A stretch of 64,000 nt of DNA from Lysinibacillus sp. FSL M8-0337 (GCF_038593855.1 NZ_CP151996.1:2418001-2482000), one strand, 5' to 3'; shown: positions 25,733 to 35,176, counted from the stretch's first letter. Numbers and translations: made by a program. The notes: generated by a model from the sequence alone, not told the origin.

Positions 25733-27082
25733 CTATAAAATTTCAACGTTTATTGTCTTTTTAGCAACCGTTTGACCGTTTTTCATTACAGTAGCAGTCA
25801 TAGTATGAGTACCTTTGTAACTCGTAGATTCCCAGTGGTAAGTCCCTTCATACCAATACTTTTTCGTTTGATGGTATAAATGATTTGCGTCCTTCGCTTC
25901 ATCACCACTATTATGCACTTCCCATATTACTTCATACGGAGCTGCAGTATTGTGAATTGCTTCAAACATCAACCAACAATGCTTTGGATTAACCTGGATT
26001 CCCCTACGATTCTTTTTATAACTTAACCGATTAATTTTGGTAGCATCATAAAGCGTATACCGGATCTCTAAAGGATGTACTTCAGGATGTTGAACTACGT
26101 GATCAAGACTTTCTGTATAAGCAGCACTTTTTTGCAGAGTAGTATTCCAAAAATCATGTTTGAAAAAAGCCTTCCATGCTTTTTTTGCATCCGCTTCTAT
26201 GCACCCTACTTCAAAGAGAGGTTCCAAACATTTTAATTTTTCTTCAATACATTCGTTCAACTTTGTTACTCGTTTCCGATGATTTGCTTTGGGAGTCAAG
26301 GAAAGAGCAGAATCTGTTGGATTCTTTACTTCATCGGACAGAAAAATCCTATTTTTTATAGCTACTAAGGTGTCACAAAAGGCTTGATCGTCCCTGGTAT
26401 TGTGTGGTTTATAACATTCCACCGCTAACGTAGTTAAGATAACTCCTCCCGGAAGACTCCAATCTCTTCGGGAGCGACAGAACATTTTTAGCAGTTTGAC
26501 AATTCGACGTAATTGATTATTTTCTACACTTACGTCTTCATTCGCTTTATCAGGACTAAGCGTTTTCACCCGTTCATTAAACCAATTACGAATACTTCTT
26601 GGATGGCGTTTTGCCCAATCAGAACCCGCATGCTCATATTCAAACTCATCGTTTTCATTTTTAAAACGGCGATATACCGCAAAGTCAATATGATATCCCT
26701 CTTGGTATTGAACACGCACCGCATTAGTCCCAGCCTTTGGTGGGTTTACAAAATTCTTAGCTTTGCGTCCTATAGCATCTTCTACTAGCTTTCTACAGTC
26801 TAACGCTTTAGAAGGGATATTATCTTTATCGAAAATAACCGCAACGTCAATATCGTAGTCACATTCATCATTTTGAGTAACTGTGAACATGGCCACACTG
26901 CCTTGAACCACATTATCAGCAATAGAATAGCTTTTATTATTTTCAGTATTAATTTCAGCAAGTCCATCGGTAAGTCGTTTGATATTTATTTTTTTAAATC
27001 TTAAAAGTTCTTTGGTTTCCTTTCCAGAGAGAGTTACATGATTGTTGTGAAATTTCACCATTTCGTTGTGAAGATTATACAT
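25733..27082 (-). CDS. CBASS CD-NTase with AGS-C sensor domain
   Basis: A 449-residue protein from the ATG at 27082 (AGGAGG, 6 bases). The nucleotidyltransferase core shows QGSVAMFT (about 60-67), DYDIDVAVIF (about 75-84; D75/D77 metal ligands) and YHIDFAVYRR (third Asp about 133), all intact. A helical spine follows, then a C-terminal beta-rich domain (about 325-449: RRGIQVNPKHCWLMF, WEVHNSG, MTATVMKNGQTVAKK) that matches the adenylyl/guanylyl and SMODS C-terminal sensor (AGS-C). It should make a cyclic oligonucleotide on phage infection. It overlaps the effector gene by 8 bases, giving a two-gene, type I-like CBASS. Confidence 0.85.
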   Translation of the reverse strand: MYNLHNEMVKFHNNHVTLSGKETKELLRFKKINIKRLTDGLAEINTENNKSYSIADNVVQGSVAMFTVTQNDECDYDIDVAVIFDKDNIPSKALDCRKLVEDAIGRKAKNFVNPPKAGTNAVRVQYQEGYHIDFAVYRRFKNENDEFEYEHAGSDWAKRHPRSIRNWFNERVKTLSPDKANEDVSVENNQLRRIVKLLKMFCRSRRDWSLPGGVILTTLAVECYKPHNTRDDQAFCDTLVAIKNRIFLSDEVKNPTDSALSLTPKANHRKRVTKLNECIEEKLKCLEPLFEVGCIEADAKKAWKAFFKHDFWNTTLQKSAAYTESLDHVVQHPEVHPLEIRYTLYDATKINRLSYKKNRRGIQVNPKHCWLMFEAIHNTAAPYEVIWEVHNSGDEAKDANHLYHQTKKYWYEGTYHWESTSYKGTHTMTATVMKNGQTVAKKTINVEIL

Positions 27083-28181
27083 TTGGTTCCTCCTGAGCAA
27101 AGTAGATTAGGTCATCTAGGCGATTTGCATCAATGTGTTCTTGTACCTTTAATGCCCATGAATATTCAATTGTACGGCCACGATTAAAATTATGAATTAG
27201 CACTTTTGGGTCATTTCTCGTTAGTGAAGCACCAAAGCTATACACAAGGGATGTTTGTGCTGAAATAAAAACGTAGATCGTTTTTATTTGTCGATGGTCT
27301 CTCTTTATAGCATCCACTAAGTTTCGGAATTGAGTTGTATACTCTACCAATTGATCTTTACATTTTATTGCATGCCGCGCACATGCATCTAACTTTAGGT
27401 GATACATGGTTTTACCATAAACACTAAGCCCTTTTAATTGTTCTGAATAAATCTCTTCAGTTAAGGAAACGCAGATAGCTACTTCTGTTTGTTGAGCTGG
27501 TTTTCCTACCAAATTACTATGAAGAAAAAGCGGAGGATATTGGTCTACCGTTTGTGGCAATGTTTCCCACTTACGGATATTTTCATCCCATTCAGAAAAT
27601 ACAATATCCCGTTTATCTGAAAGCTGGTATCCCAGCAAAAAGACAAATGGAATATGAGCAATCCCTTCATAGTGTAAAATCGGTTCATCCCAACGTTCAA
27701 CAATATAATGGACGTTGTTAACAAATTCTTTTTGCTTTAATAGTGCTCGCTCGATCCATGCCCGTTCAGGTTCTGCTTCATTTGGACGTTGATCTAAAAC
27801 CGCATAGGTTACACGCTTTGGATTTTTAGATGTATCATTTTTTTCAGTAGAATTAATGGAATACTGCTTGATGATTGCTTTTGTTTTTTCATCTGCGTTT
27901 TTTTCAATACGCACTAGGTGCTTGTTAGCAAGTATTACACCCCATACAATTAAACCTAATCCTACCATCGTGGCAATTAGGCTTTGACTTTTATCAAGCC
28001 AAGTAACATTTGCGGAAGTTCTTTGCAATAAGTCAATTACAAAAGGCAACCAAGGAAACCCAATCAAACTTGCACCAAGTGTAAGTAGTGTAATTGGTAT
28101 TTTTATCCTAGCTTTATTCACGAGCATTATTCGAAAATAAGGGTATGCTCGGTACTTAAAAAAACGTTTAAACCTACCCAT
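27075..28181 (-). CDS. CBASS effector, two-TM plus SAVED domain
   Basis: A 368-residue protein from the ATG at 28181 (AGGAGG, 6 bases); the longer frame to 28253 has no ribosome binding site. It begins with a basic segment and two membrane helices (about 27-50 and 70-90). A linker and a SAVED domain (about 130-365) follow, with the typical late strand-helix pattern (TIYVFISAQTSLVYSFGASL, then YSWALKVQEHI). SAVED binds the cyclic nucleotide signal, and the TM part is expected to open or damage the membrane, causing abortive infection. It is first gene of the operon with the CD-NTase. Confidence 0.83.
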   Translation of the reverse strand: MGRFKRFFKYRAYPYFRIMLVNKARIKIPITLLTLGASLIGFPWLPFVIDLLQRTSANVTWLDKSQSLIATMVGLGLIVWGVILANKHLVRIEKNADEKTKAIIKQYSINSTEKNDTSKNPKRVTYAVLDQRPNEAEPERAWIERALLKQKEFVNNVHYIVERWDEPILHYEGIAHIPFVFLLGYQLSDKRDIVFSEWDENIRKWETLPQTVDQYPPLFLHSNLVGKPAQQTEVAICVSLTEEIYSEQLKGLSVYGKTMYHLKLDACARHAIKCKDQLVEYTTQFRNLVDAIKRDHRQIKTIYVFISAQTSLVYSFGASLTRNDPKVLIHNFNRGRTIEYSWALKVQEHIDANRLDDLIYFAQEEPNV

Positions 28182-28572
28182 AGACTTCCTCCTTAGTGTG
28201 ATGATTAGAAAATTTACACTATAGTAGTCGAAATTATCTGATGAAAAAATCAAATTTATTTCTACTTACCCGTATCAATTTTCATTTAGCTAATTACTGG
28301 ACCACTTGGTTTTCATAATAATAAGATTTAGCCCCCTTCCTAAATCATATTCAAAACTAACTTTGACTTTGACTTTCTTTGACCATTTTACATATCCAAT
28401 TAATGTATGTCAAATAATATACAAAATCTACATTTTATGGCGAATAAAAAAACAATTTGAAAAAAGTTTGTTCAAAATCTACATTTTATGTACAAAATTT
28501 CGCTATCAATGTATAGTGTTCCTTTAATGGTTCTCGAAGCGTCGTTTGGTAAACTTTCATAAAAAAACGGTA

Positions 28573-28598
28573 TTCAATAATATGTCCCGTTTGTTGAA
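28573..28598. repeat. 26-bp palindromic repeat, copy 5
   Basis: TTCAATAAT...GTCCCGT...TTGTTGAA, followed by TAAGGAAAT. It lies between the CBASS operon and spoVS. Confidence 0.75.
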
Positions 28599-28688
28599 TA
28601 AGGAAATCCGACAATATAGGGTTTTTCGATCAAATTTTATTGCAAATTATAAACCTTAGCTATCCTGTCTTTAACTCCTTTCAAACAA

Positions 28689-28728
28689 AAAAAGTCGATC
28701 AATTCCTATAAAGAACAATCGACTTTTT
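28689..28728. terminator. Bidirectional rho-independent terminator after spoVS
   Basis: Arms AAAAAGTCGAT/ATCGACTTTTT, 11 bases, 12 bases past the spoVS stop. Confidence 0.8.
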
Positions 28729-28739
28729 AAATATTTATA

Positions 28740-29006
28740 TTAAATGTTTCTCTTTTCAACAACTAACTTCAATGCTGTTCGTTCTTCACCTGAAATTGAA
28801 ATATCTACAAATGCTGGCGAACAAATTAAATCTATTCCATTAGGTGCAACAAATCCTCTAGCAATAGCAACAGCTTTGACCGCTTGATTTAATGCCCCAG
28901 CCCCAATTGCTTGCACTTCAACAAGCCCATTTTCTCTAATAAAGCTAACTATAGCACCAGCAACTGAATTTGGGTTTGACTTCGAAGATACTTTAAATGT
29001 TTCCAT
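28740..29006 (-). CDS. spoVS: Stage V sporulation protein S
   Basis: An 88-residue protein from the ATG at 29006 (GGAGG, 7 bases); the 13 extra codons upstream are not needed. The sequence METFKVSSKSNPNSVAGAIV and GLVEVQAIGAGALNQAVKAV is the strongly conserved SpoVS (Alba-like) fold. The protein affects sporulation septation and coat assembly and is expressed early. A copy on a mobile element is probably an extra paralogue of the chromosomal gene and might let the element interfere with host sporulation timing. It is a single gene with its own terminator. Confidence 0.92.
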   Translation of the reverse strand: METFKVSSKSNPNSVAGAIVSFIRENGLVEVQAIGAGALNQAVKAVAIARGFVAPNGIDLICSPAFVDISISGEERTALKLVVEKRNI

Positions 29007-29406
29007 TTTAATTCCTCCAAATCTTGTTATAGTATTTAATAACACATATATTCAAAACGTGTATATTTATATTAAATATTATCAAAACGAGTATAAAACT
29101 TCAATAAATAATGTTTTTTTAAAATTAAAACTATCTTACCTATGGTTTTAGAAGTTATTCAATCGTTGTATTTTTATTAAATTCACTTTTGCCCAATATA
29201 CGTATTTTAATAATATAAGCCTCCATTACTTCTTTAGCACTTTATGATTTACGAATGAAACTTCTTTTTTTAGAAACAGACAATGAACGAATGAATATCC
29301 CCTTCCCTACCGCATTTCAACCCACTATACCATTTTTTCAAAACCTTAATTTCAAAAAAAAATAAAAGCTCAAATAACCAAAAGGTCATTTGAGCTTAAT
29401 CTATTT
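29007..29406. other. Intergenic region with Rpn terminator
   Basis: About 400 bases without a gene. It contains the spoVS promoter region and a minus-strand terminator (29361-29398; arms AAGCTCAAATAACC/GGTCATTTGAGCTT with an A/T-rich flank) that serves the Rpn-like gene. Confidence 0.65.
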
Positions 29407-30447
29407 TCATTTTACCTCTTGTCTTAACACTTGAATTTCTTGAATAGTTAAGTTTGTTAACTCAACTATCTCTTCATTACTATTTCCTTTTGCAATCATC
29501 TTTTTGGCAATTTCTCTCATACCTTCTTGTATACCTTTTTGAATACCTTTTTGCATTCCTTCTTGTATACCTCTTTGCTTTCCTTCTTCGATGCCTTTTT
29601 GGATACCTTCTTTCATTCCTTTCTGGATGCCCTTTTCAATTCCTGCTTGTTCCGCATGATATTTGGCATCTTCGAGTGCGGCCGCTTCATCAATGATATA
29701 TTTGACTCTTGATTGATACGCAATAATGGATTCTGGATCTTGACTAAGTTCTTCCCACGCTTCAAACGCTTCACGTAAGTGAATGTCTTTCATCGCTAAT
29801 TCCTCCAATACTTTATAGATATCTTCATTTACTTTTCGTTTACGTCCATCTACCATCCCAAGTAATAGTAACCATTTCGCTAGTTTATCTTCTAACGGAT
29901 TTAGTTCTTCCATTAGCCACGTTTTTAAAAATTTGTTCATTTCGATAAAGTGAATTTCCAAAACCTCACCTTGTACACGTAGCAATGTCGTATCTTCATA
30001 TAAATGATATGTACTATGGTAATGCTCGTTACCTTTGAACATTGTAAAATCACAAATATTAATTGTAATGGTTGGATTCAGTGTATGATAACCTTTGCCC
30101 TTTTGTAACTGTGAATTGTAAAGCCTTGACCAATAAAATAACGTTCGTTTGAACATATCATTTTTATTCGCTAGTTGTATTTCAATATTAATGTACTCTT
30201 CATTTTGTGTTTTCACGACAATATCTAAGCGTGATTGTTTATCTTCTTTATGCTCCCCACCAACTTCGTGGTTAATAAAAGTGACTTCTTTTATTGTATT
30301 TCTACCTGTACGCTGTAATAGTGCGTTGAGAAAGACAATCGTGAGCGATTTATTTCGTTCACTACCAAAAAGGTGTTTAAAAGCAAAATCAATCTTTAAA
30401 TCCATTAGGTTTTTAAGTGGTATTCGACGAAGAGCTTGATACTCCAT
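29407..30447 (-). CDS. Rpn-family PD-(D/E)XK nuclease
   Basis: A 346-residue protein of the Rpn/transposase_31-like family. It opens with MDLKIDFAFKHLFGSERNKS, followed by the nuclease core SRLDIVVKTQNEEYINIEIQ (D...ExQ) and RTLFYWSRLYNSQLQKG. The C-terminus (about 265-310) is a run of short repeats of the type KGIQEG/KGMKEG, then a helical end. Rpn proteins promote RecA-independent recombination, and recent work ties them to phage defence. The repeat count in such tails varies between strains. It is a single gene in its own unit. Confidence 0.85.
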   Translation of the reverse strand: MEYQALRRIPLKNLMDLKIDFAFKHLFGSERNKSLTIVFLNALLQRTGRNTIKEVTFINHEVGGEHKEDKQSRLDIVVKTQNEEYINIEIQLANKNDMFKRTLFYWSRLYNSQLQKGKGYHTLNPTITINICDFTMFKGNEHYHSTYHLYEDTTLLRVQGEVLEIHFIEMNKFLKTWLMEELNPLEDKLAKWLLLLGMVDGRKRKVNEDIYKVLEELAMKDIHLREAFEAWEELSQDPESIIAYQSRVKYIIDEAAALEDAKYHAEQAGIEKGIQKGMKEGIQKGIEEGKQRGIQEGMQKGIQKGIQEGMREIAKKMIAKGNSNEEIVELTNLTIQEIQVLRQEVK

Positions 30448-30572
30448 TTCTCATCAACCCCTGTTTTAAATATTATATCATGCTCTACTATTATTTTGAT
30501 TCGTCACTAAGTCAAAAAAATTTAACTACTAGCTATTTATTTTTTCATCATAAGTATTGTTTCTTAGATTCA

Positions 30573-31508
30573 CTATCTTGAATTATGGAGTCTAGCTAAA
30601 CGTTCTTTATCTAACTGAATAATTTCTTTATCTTCATCAGTTAAAGATTGTTCATATCTCTCCATTGACCAACCTGCAGGATAAATAATGGTTCTATTAT
30701 TCAAAATCCCCCCTCCCGATGAATGGCTCATATATTTAAAAATAAGCGCCACTGTTTTTTCATCTTTTGCCTGTGATAAACATGCCAAATTAAATTCTGT
30801 TGGTGAGAATATTTTAAATACAGGATAAGCAGGAACTTTAAAAGAACCGCTAGCCTCCCAATCCCAATCACGTCTACCAAAGAAAAAAGCATGCTTTTTA
30901 AAGAAGTTTTCCATTTCATTAATATCAGTAATTGGTATTACATGTTCTGCAATGACTGGTAGTACATATTTCTTAGCCCATTTAGAAGACACGGAGTTCA
31001 TCATATGCCCCCTAGAAGAAGGTACTTTCATAAAGTGATTTAAACCTAACTTCATAGCCAATTCTTTCGTTACCTTACTTTTTTCAATATAAAATTGATT
31101 TCTAATTTGATCATTTTTATATTGTATAGGACCAAAGAAATTTCTTAAGTTTAAAAAATGTTTATACCAACATACATCTGGTTTAGCTAACAATTCATTC
31201 GCTGAGTTTCTATATTCTTCAACTAATTCATTGACCGTATGAAACTTTAAATATTTCCGTTTAATTTGAATAGCATCATTCTTAACTTCTATCCAACCAT
31301 TTTCTTTAAAATCCAAAAGATGTAATTTTATGTTTGAGGGCAAATTGTTCATCCCAATATAAATTGGATTTCCTCTCTTTTTAGCAAGCTCCAATAATTC
31401 ACTAAATGCGTTACTGAATCTCTCCTTTCGCTTTTTCACGTCTTGAGGTTCATTTGCCCCTAGTACAATTTCTTCATCAAAAATTGATAATTGTCCTTTT
31501 ATATTCAT
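30573..31508 (-). CDS. Unknown 311-residue element protein
   Basis: The start at 31508 has AAGGAG 12 bases upstream; an ATG four codons earlier touches the AAGGAG and is less likely. The product is soluble, with no signal peptide or membrane segment. It contains an N-terminal FDEEI segment, a basic middle, FFGRRDWDWEASGSFKVPAY, and a Gly-rich stretch HSSGGGILNN. I do not recognise the family. It lies 63 bases after the primase-like gene in the same direction, so a replication-linked role is possible but only by position. Confidence 0.7.
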   Translation of the reverse strand: MNIKGQLSIFDEEIVLGANEPQDVKKRKERFSNAFSELLELAKKRGNPIYIGMNNLPSNIKLHLLDFKENGWIEVKNDAIQIKRKYLKFHTVNELVEEYRNSANELLAKPDVCWYKHFLNLRNFFGPIQYKNDQIRNQFYIEKSKVTKELAMKLGLNHFMKVPSSRGHMMNSVSSKWAKKYVLPVIAEHVIPITDINEMENFFKKHAFFFGRRDWDWEASGSFKVPAYPVFKIFSPTEFNLACLSQAKDEKTVALIFKYMSHSSGGGILNNRTIIYPAGWSMERYEQSLTDEDKEIIQLDKERLARLHNSR

Positions 31509-31571
31509 TACTTTATTCATCTCCTTATAATGAAAAAAAGACCCAAATTTAATTATTTAAGGTCTAATTTT

Positions 31572-32576
31572 TTATAGAAAATTATTCAATTTTGTACGAA
31601 TAACTTGCCTGCAAAAATCTGTAGAAATACCAACATCTTGAGCGAGGTCTTTAAAATACATTCTTTGCTCTTTTGTAGCTGGTACACTATTGAGAAATTG
31701 TAGAACTTCATTCACATACTGTAATTGATCTATTTCAGTTGTTAGGTTTTTATCCAATTTCGTATACTCTTTTATAAACTGAAGATATGGTAGAGCGTTC
31801 TTAATAACCTTTTGAACAAATCGCTCTATTCCATGTTCTACAATAAATTCATGTGGATCTCGCCCCTCTGGAATAATAGCAATACGGACTTCAAATCCCC
31901 ATGCTAGAAGCAATTCACTATTACGTTTCGCACTTTGATAACCAGCTTTATCTCCATCAAGACAAAGAATTACACGATTGGTAAGCTGTCTTAACTTAAT
32001 AACTTGCGCTTCTGTCAACGTAGTTCCCATCAATGAAATTACATTAAGAAGTCCACTCTGCGCTGCGATGGCTGTATCAAAATAACCTTCTAAAAGAATT
32101 GCTACATCCTTTTCCTTAATTGATCTCTTAGCCATATCCAGATTGTATATGACTTCACCTTTACAAAAATATGGTGTTTCAGGTGTATTCAAATATTTTG
32201 CTGGGTGTGTATTATGCGGAAGTGTTCTGCCAGCAAACGCTAGAATTTGACCATATTCATTTCGAATTGGAAACATGATACGTCCATAGAAAAAATCTCG
32301 GTACTTAGGTTCCTTCTCAAATTGTTTAAATAGACCGTACTCTTTTTCTATTTCTAAGTTATAACCATGTGTGTTAAGTAAATGTCGCAAAATATTTCCT
32401 TTATATGAGTAGCCAATGTTCAGTTTTTTAATTGTATCTCTTGTGATTTTTCTACTTTCTAAATAAGCTAATGCCTTTTCCCCTTCTACTGTATTGAGAA
32501 GAATGTGATTGTATAATTTAGCAACCAGCTCATATAACTTTAAGTATTTTATTAATGAAGTTGCTTTATTTTCCAT
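31572..32576 (-). CDS. DnaG-like primase core without zinc-binding domain
   Basis: A 334-residue protein that aligns with the central part of DnaG: the RNA-polymerase-core N-terminal half (KALAYLESRKITRDTIKKL, FYGRIMFPIRNEYGQILAFA, GRTLPHNTHPAKYLN) and the Toprim part (DVAILLEGYFDTAIA, LMGTTLTEAQ, RVILCLDGDKAG). The CHC2 zinc domain (about 100 residues) and the DnaB-binding end are absent. So it may need a separate DNA-recognition partner, or may use other templates. Plasmid and ICE primases of this short form are known. It probably primes replication of the element. Confidence 0.85.
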   Translation of the reverse strand: MENKATSLIKYLKLYELVAKLYNHILLNTVEGEKALAYLESRKITRDTIKKLNIGYSYKGNILRHLLNTHGYNLEIEKEYGLFKQFEKEPKYRDFFYGRIMFPIRNEYGQILAFAGRTLPHNTHPAKYLNTPETPYFCKGEVIYNLDMAKRSIKEKDVAILLEGYFDTAIAAQSGLLNVISLMGTTLTEAQVIKLRQLTNRVILCLDGDKAGYQSAKRNSELLLAWGFEVRIAIIPEGRDPHEFIVEHGIERFVQKVIKNALPYLQFIKEYTKLDKNLTTEIDQLQYVNEVLQFLNSVPATKEQRMYFKDLAQDVGISTDFCRQVIRTKLNNFL

Positions 32577-33260
32577 ACTGTCACTACCTTTCTATTAGTA
32601 TTATAATCAGGGCTGGGAAACGCGTTTATTCAATCAGATTTCCAAATCCAACTACGAACCTTTTCTTTATATTCTTTTAAGAATGATAATTAATAAATCC
32701 ATCTTTTTTTATCCCCCTATTCTTTTTTATTTATTAAAAAAGAAAAAGCCGAATGTTCAATTGAACACTCGACTTTTCTATATTTAACACATTACATGTA
32801 TACACTAAACATAAACTAATTAGGCTAGAAACACTTTTAGGACATTACGCCATCTCTTTGTAGAAATCAAAGCAATATATTTTTGCCGAATCTTTCTTGA
32901 AAACAAGAATGTGACGACTTTCGCATAATGCGACTACTAAATACTATAAATTGATTATAACAAAATGAATATATAAGTTCAACAAAATGTGTAAGTTCTG
33001 AGAAATTAATTGCTTAATAATCTAAAATTTATAGAACATAAATCAATGTAATTGCTATAAATATTCTCGTTTTTTCAAATTCGCTCAGTGCATCCAGCAT
33101 ATAATTGGATGTTACCAATAGCCTTTAAAAGCTTAGAAAATTCTATGTTTATTGGGTGTGGTCAAATAGTTTACTCTTATAAGCGGACTAATATATTTGC
33201 CTAAAATTGAATGACCTTTCTTTCTTCCACCTTAAAGTACTTCATTCTTCTTCTATGTGC
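32577..33260. other. 680-base gap with a terminator
   Basis: No gene seen. A minus-strand terminator (32743-32778) lies about 500 bases past the excisionase-like gene. AGGGCTGGGA at 32609 also occurs near 6793. Confidence 0.5.
32743..32778 (-). terminator. Rho-independent terminator
   Basis: Hairpin with arms AAGCCGAATGTTC/GAACACTCGACTT (two mismatches) and T-rich sequence on the minus strand. Confidence 0.65.
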
Positions 33261-33446
33261 TCACTTGTTTTTTCCACTTAGCCATGAATCGATATCATCT
33301 AAATCAAAAAGTAGAACTCTAGGAGCTGGTCGATTAAACGGAATGCTATTAGTGCGCATTAGTGTATAAATTGTCGATTGACCCATTGGGCAGTTAATAG
33401 ATTCTAGATAATTTACTAAAGCTTTGACTCCTCTAACTTTTCGCAT
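33261..33446 (-). CDS. Excisionase-like small HTH protein
   Basis: A 61-residue protein with a MerR-like/HTH_17 fold: GVKALVNYLESINCPMGQST, then IYTLMRTNSIPFNRPAPRV, then FDLDDIDSWLSGK. This is the typical 'excisionase family DNA-binding' pattern. It is divergent from the integrase gene 557 bases away, as expected for a recombination directionality factor (Xis). AGGAAGGGG precedes the ATG. Confidence 0.75.
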   Translation of the reverse strand: MRKVRGVKALVNYLESINCPMGQSTIYTLMRTNSIPFNRPAPRVLLFDLDDIDSWLSGKNK

Positions 33447-34003
33447 ATCATAACCCCTTCCTCTTTTTTTGAAATATATAATCTTTCGATTATGTTTTGA
33501 ATGTTACTGAGTCTCTGCGCAATTATGACCTTAACGCCCTTGAATAATGTCCGAAAATAAGCTCTCTTAATACCAAGCAACCCTTAGCATTTTTAAAACT
33601 TCTCATCTTACTTCCTAAGCATCACAAAGAAATCAAATTATTCCGCCATAGGCTCGATATGAGTACTTATAAAGAAATCGGAAAAAATTCAAGCTAAATT
33701 AAGCTGAAAATATTGGCTGATTTTATGCGAATAGTTTAAAATAATGTCATTAATTAAGTCAACTATTTTTATGCATATAGATTTAGAGTATTTTTAAATT
33801 GCACTTTAGAATAGAAAACAGGCTCTTTCCCCCAATCCACTTTACAATTTGATTCGGACCATTATATTATGTTACTTCGATTGAATTAAAACACAAAAAT
33901 ACAAAACCTAAAATTTTTTACCTTAAAACAGAACATACCTTCCCTTAAAGGTGGTGATGAAATAATCTCAACTTTACATCATTTATAAGAGAGGAGAATA
34001 ATT
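33447..34003. other. Intergenic region between xis-like and int genes
   Basis: About 560 A/T-rich bases with no gene and no clear repeat. It must hold the two divergent promoters. AAAGGTGGTG at 33949 precedes only ATG AAA TAA. Confidence 0.5.
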
Positions 34004-35176
34004 ATGGCAAGTTATAAAGTATTAAAACCTTCGAAAAACGGGAAACCACGTATCAAAATCACAGTTGAACTCGGATATGATGAAGAAAAAGGTAAACGTA
34101 TAAGAAAATACAAAAATGTCACACTTAATAGTCTATCTGATCGATCTATCAAAAAAGCTATTACCGAATTCGAAATCGAAGTAGCTAATATGGAGATTGA
34201 AAAAGAGATAGAAAATATTAATTTTGATCAATTTGTAAGTCGGTGGATGGATGTTTATGTACGTGTAGATTTAACGGTTAAATCTCGGAATAGTTATGAA
34301 TCTTGTTTACAAGGAGGTATTCTTAAATATTTTAATAATATGAAACTGTCAAAAATAAAAACATTTCATATTGTAAAATATTTCAAAGAAGAAAAAGAAC
34401 AAGGTAAGCGTAATTTAAATGGAAAATACATGGTATTGAAAAGTATTTTTTCCAAAGCTATTGATTGGGGAGTCATTCAGGAAAATCCAATGAAAGGAGT
34501 AAAACGTCCATACGTTGAAAAAAGACATCGTGAAATACAATTTTATAATGCAAATCAGCTAAAACAACTACTTTCCATTCTCGATCAAGTTTATCCAAAA
34601 CACAAACTACAAATCAAACTTGCGGTTTTCGGGGGGTTACGAATGACTGAAATAGCTGGTATCCGATTAGAATGCTTAGATTACACGAATAATTCAATAT
34701 TAATCGATAAAACACTACAATATGATAAAGAAACTAAACATTTTTTCCTCGGTAACACTAAAACCAAGCGAGCAAGAATTGTATTTATCCCTAAATCTTT
34801 GATGAAAGAAATAAAAGAATACGAAAAGGATTTAAAAAAATTAAAATTAAAATCAGGTAAATTGTGGACACCTATGCTCGATAAGGATAACAATCCAATA
34901 AACCTATTATTTGTGAAAAGTAATGGGTTTCCTTCACATCCTGATAGTATGTCTAATAGATGGAAAGAAATTGTGAAAAGATTTAACTTACCGCTTCTCA
35001 CTTTTCATGGATTACGTCACACTTACGCTTCGTATATGATTAGTAAGAATGTGAATTTCAAAATCATTCAAGAACAACTCGGGCATACGGATATAAAACA
35101 AACCCTCAATACCTACAGTCATTTAACAGAACAGGACAAAATAAAAGCAAGTGACCTGTTTGACGAAATCCTGTAA
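34004..35176 (+). CDS. int: Tyrosine recombinase (integrase) of the element
   Basis: A 390-residue integrase of the Tn916/ICEBs1/phage type. It has an N-terminal arm-binding AP2-like domain (KPRIKITVELGYDEEKGKRI), a SAM-like core-binding domain (about 70-160) and a complete catalytic domain: Arg in GGLRMTEIAGIR, HGLRHTYASYM, LGHTDIKQTLNTYSHL with the nucleophile Tyr. GAGAGGAG lies 7 bases before the ATG. It is the last gene of the accessory region and points toward deoD, 80 bases from its 3' end, so the right junction is most likely between the two. Confidence 0.9.
   Translation: MASYKVLKPSKNGKPRIKITVELGYDEEKGKRIRKYKNVTLNSLSDRSIKKAITEFEIEVANMEIEKEIENINFDQFVSRWMDVYVRVDLTVKSRNSYESCLQGGILKYFNNMKLSKIKTFHIVKYFKEEKEQGKRNLNGKYMVLKSIFSKAIDWGVIQENPMKGVKRPYVEKRHREIQFYNANQLKQLLSILDQVYPKHKLQIKLAVFGGLRMTEIAGIRLECLDYTNNSILIDKTLQYDKETKHFFLGNTKTKRARIVFIPKSLMKEIKEYEKDLKKLKLKSGKLWTPMLDKDNNPINLLFVKSNGFPSHPDSMSNRWKEIVKRFNLPLLTFHGLRHTYASYMISKNVNFKIIQEQLGHTDIKQTLNTYSHLTEQDKIKASDLFDEIL

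Larger units (their letters stand above)
28182..28739. other. Intergenic region upstream of CBASS
   Basis: About 560 A/T-rich bases without a gene. It holds the CBASS promoter region, repeat copy 5 (28573-28598) and the bidirectional terminator of spoVS (28689-28728). CAAAATCTACATTTTATG occurs twice (near 28424 and 28475). Confidence 0.55.

Noticed and set aside
14014..28598. Possible CRISPR array from the repeated 26-mers
   Set aside because: Copies are 2 to 6 kb apart with genes between them, differ in sequence, and no cas genes are present.
29454..29712. Two plus-strand frames rich in Phe/Leu
   Set aside because: They are the reverse of the KGxxEG repeat tail of the Rpn gene, which fully explains them.
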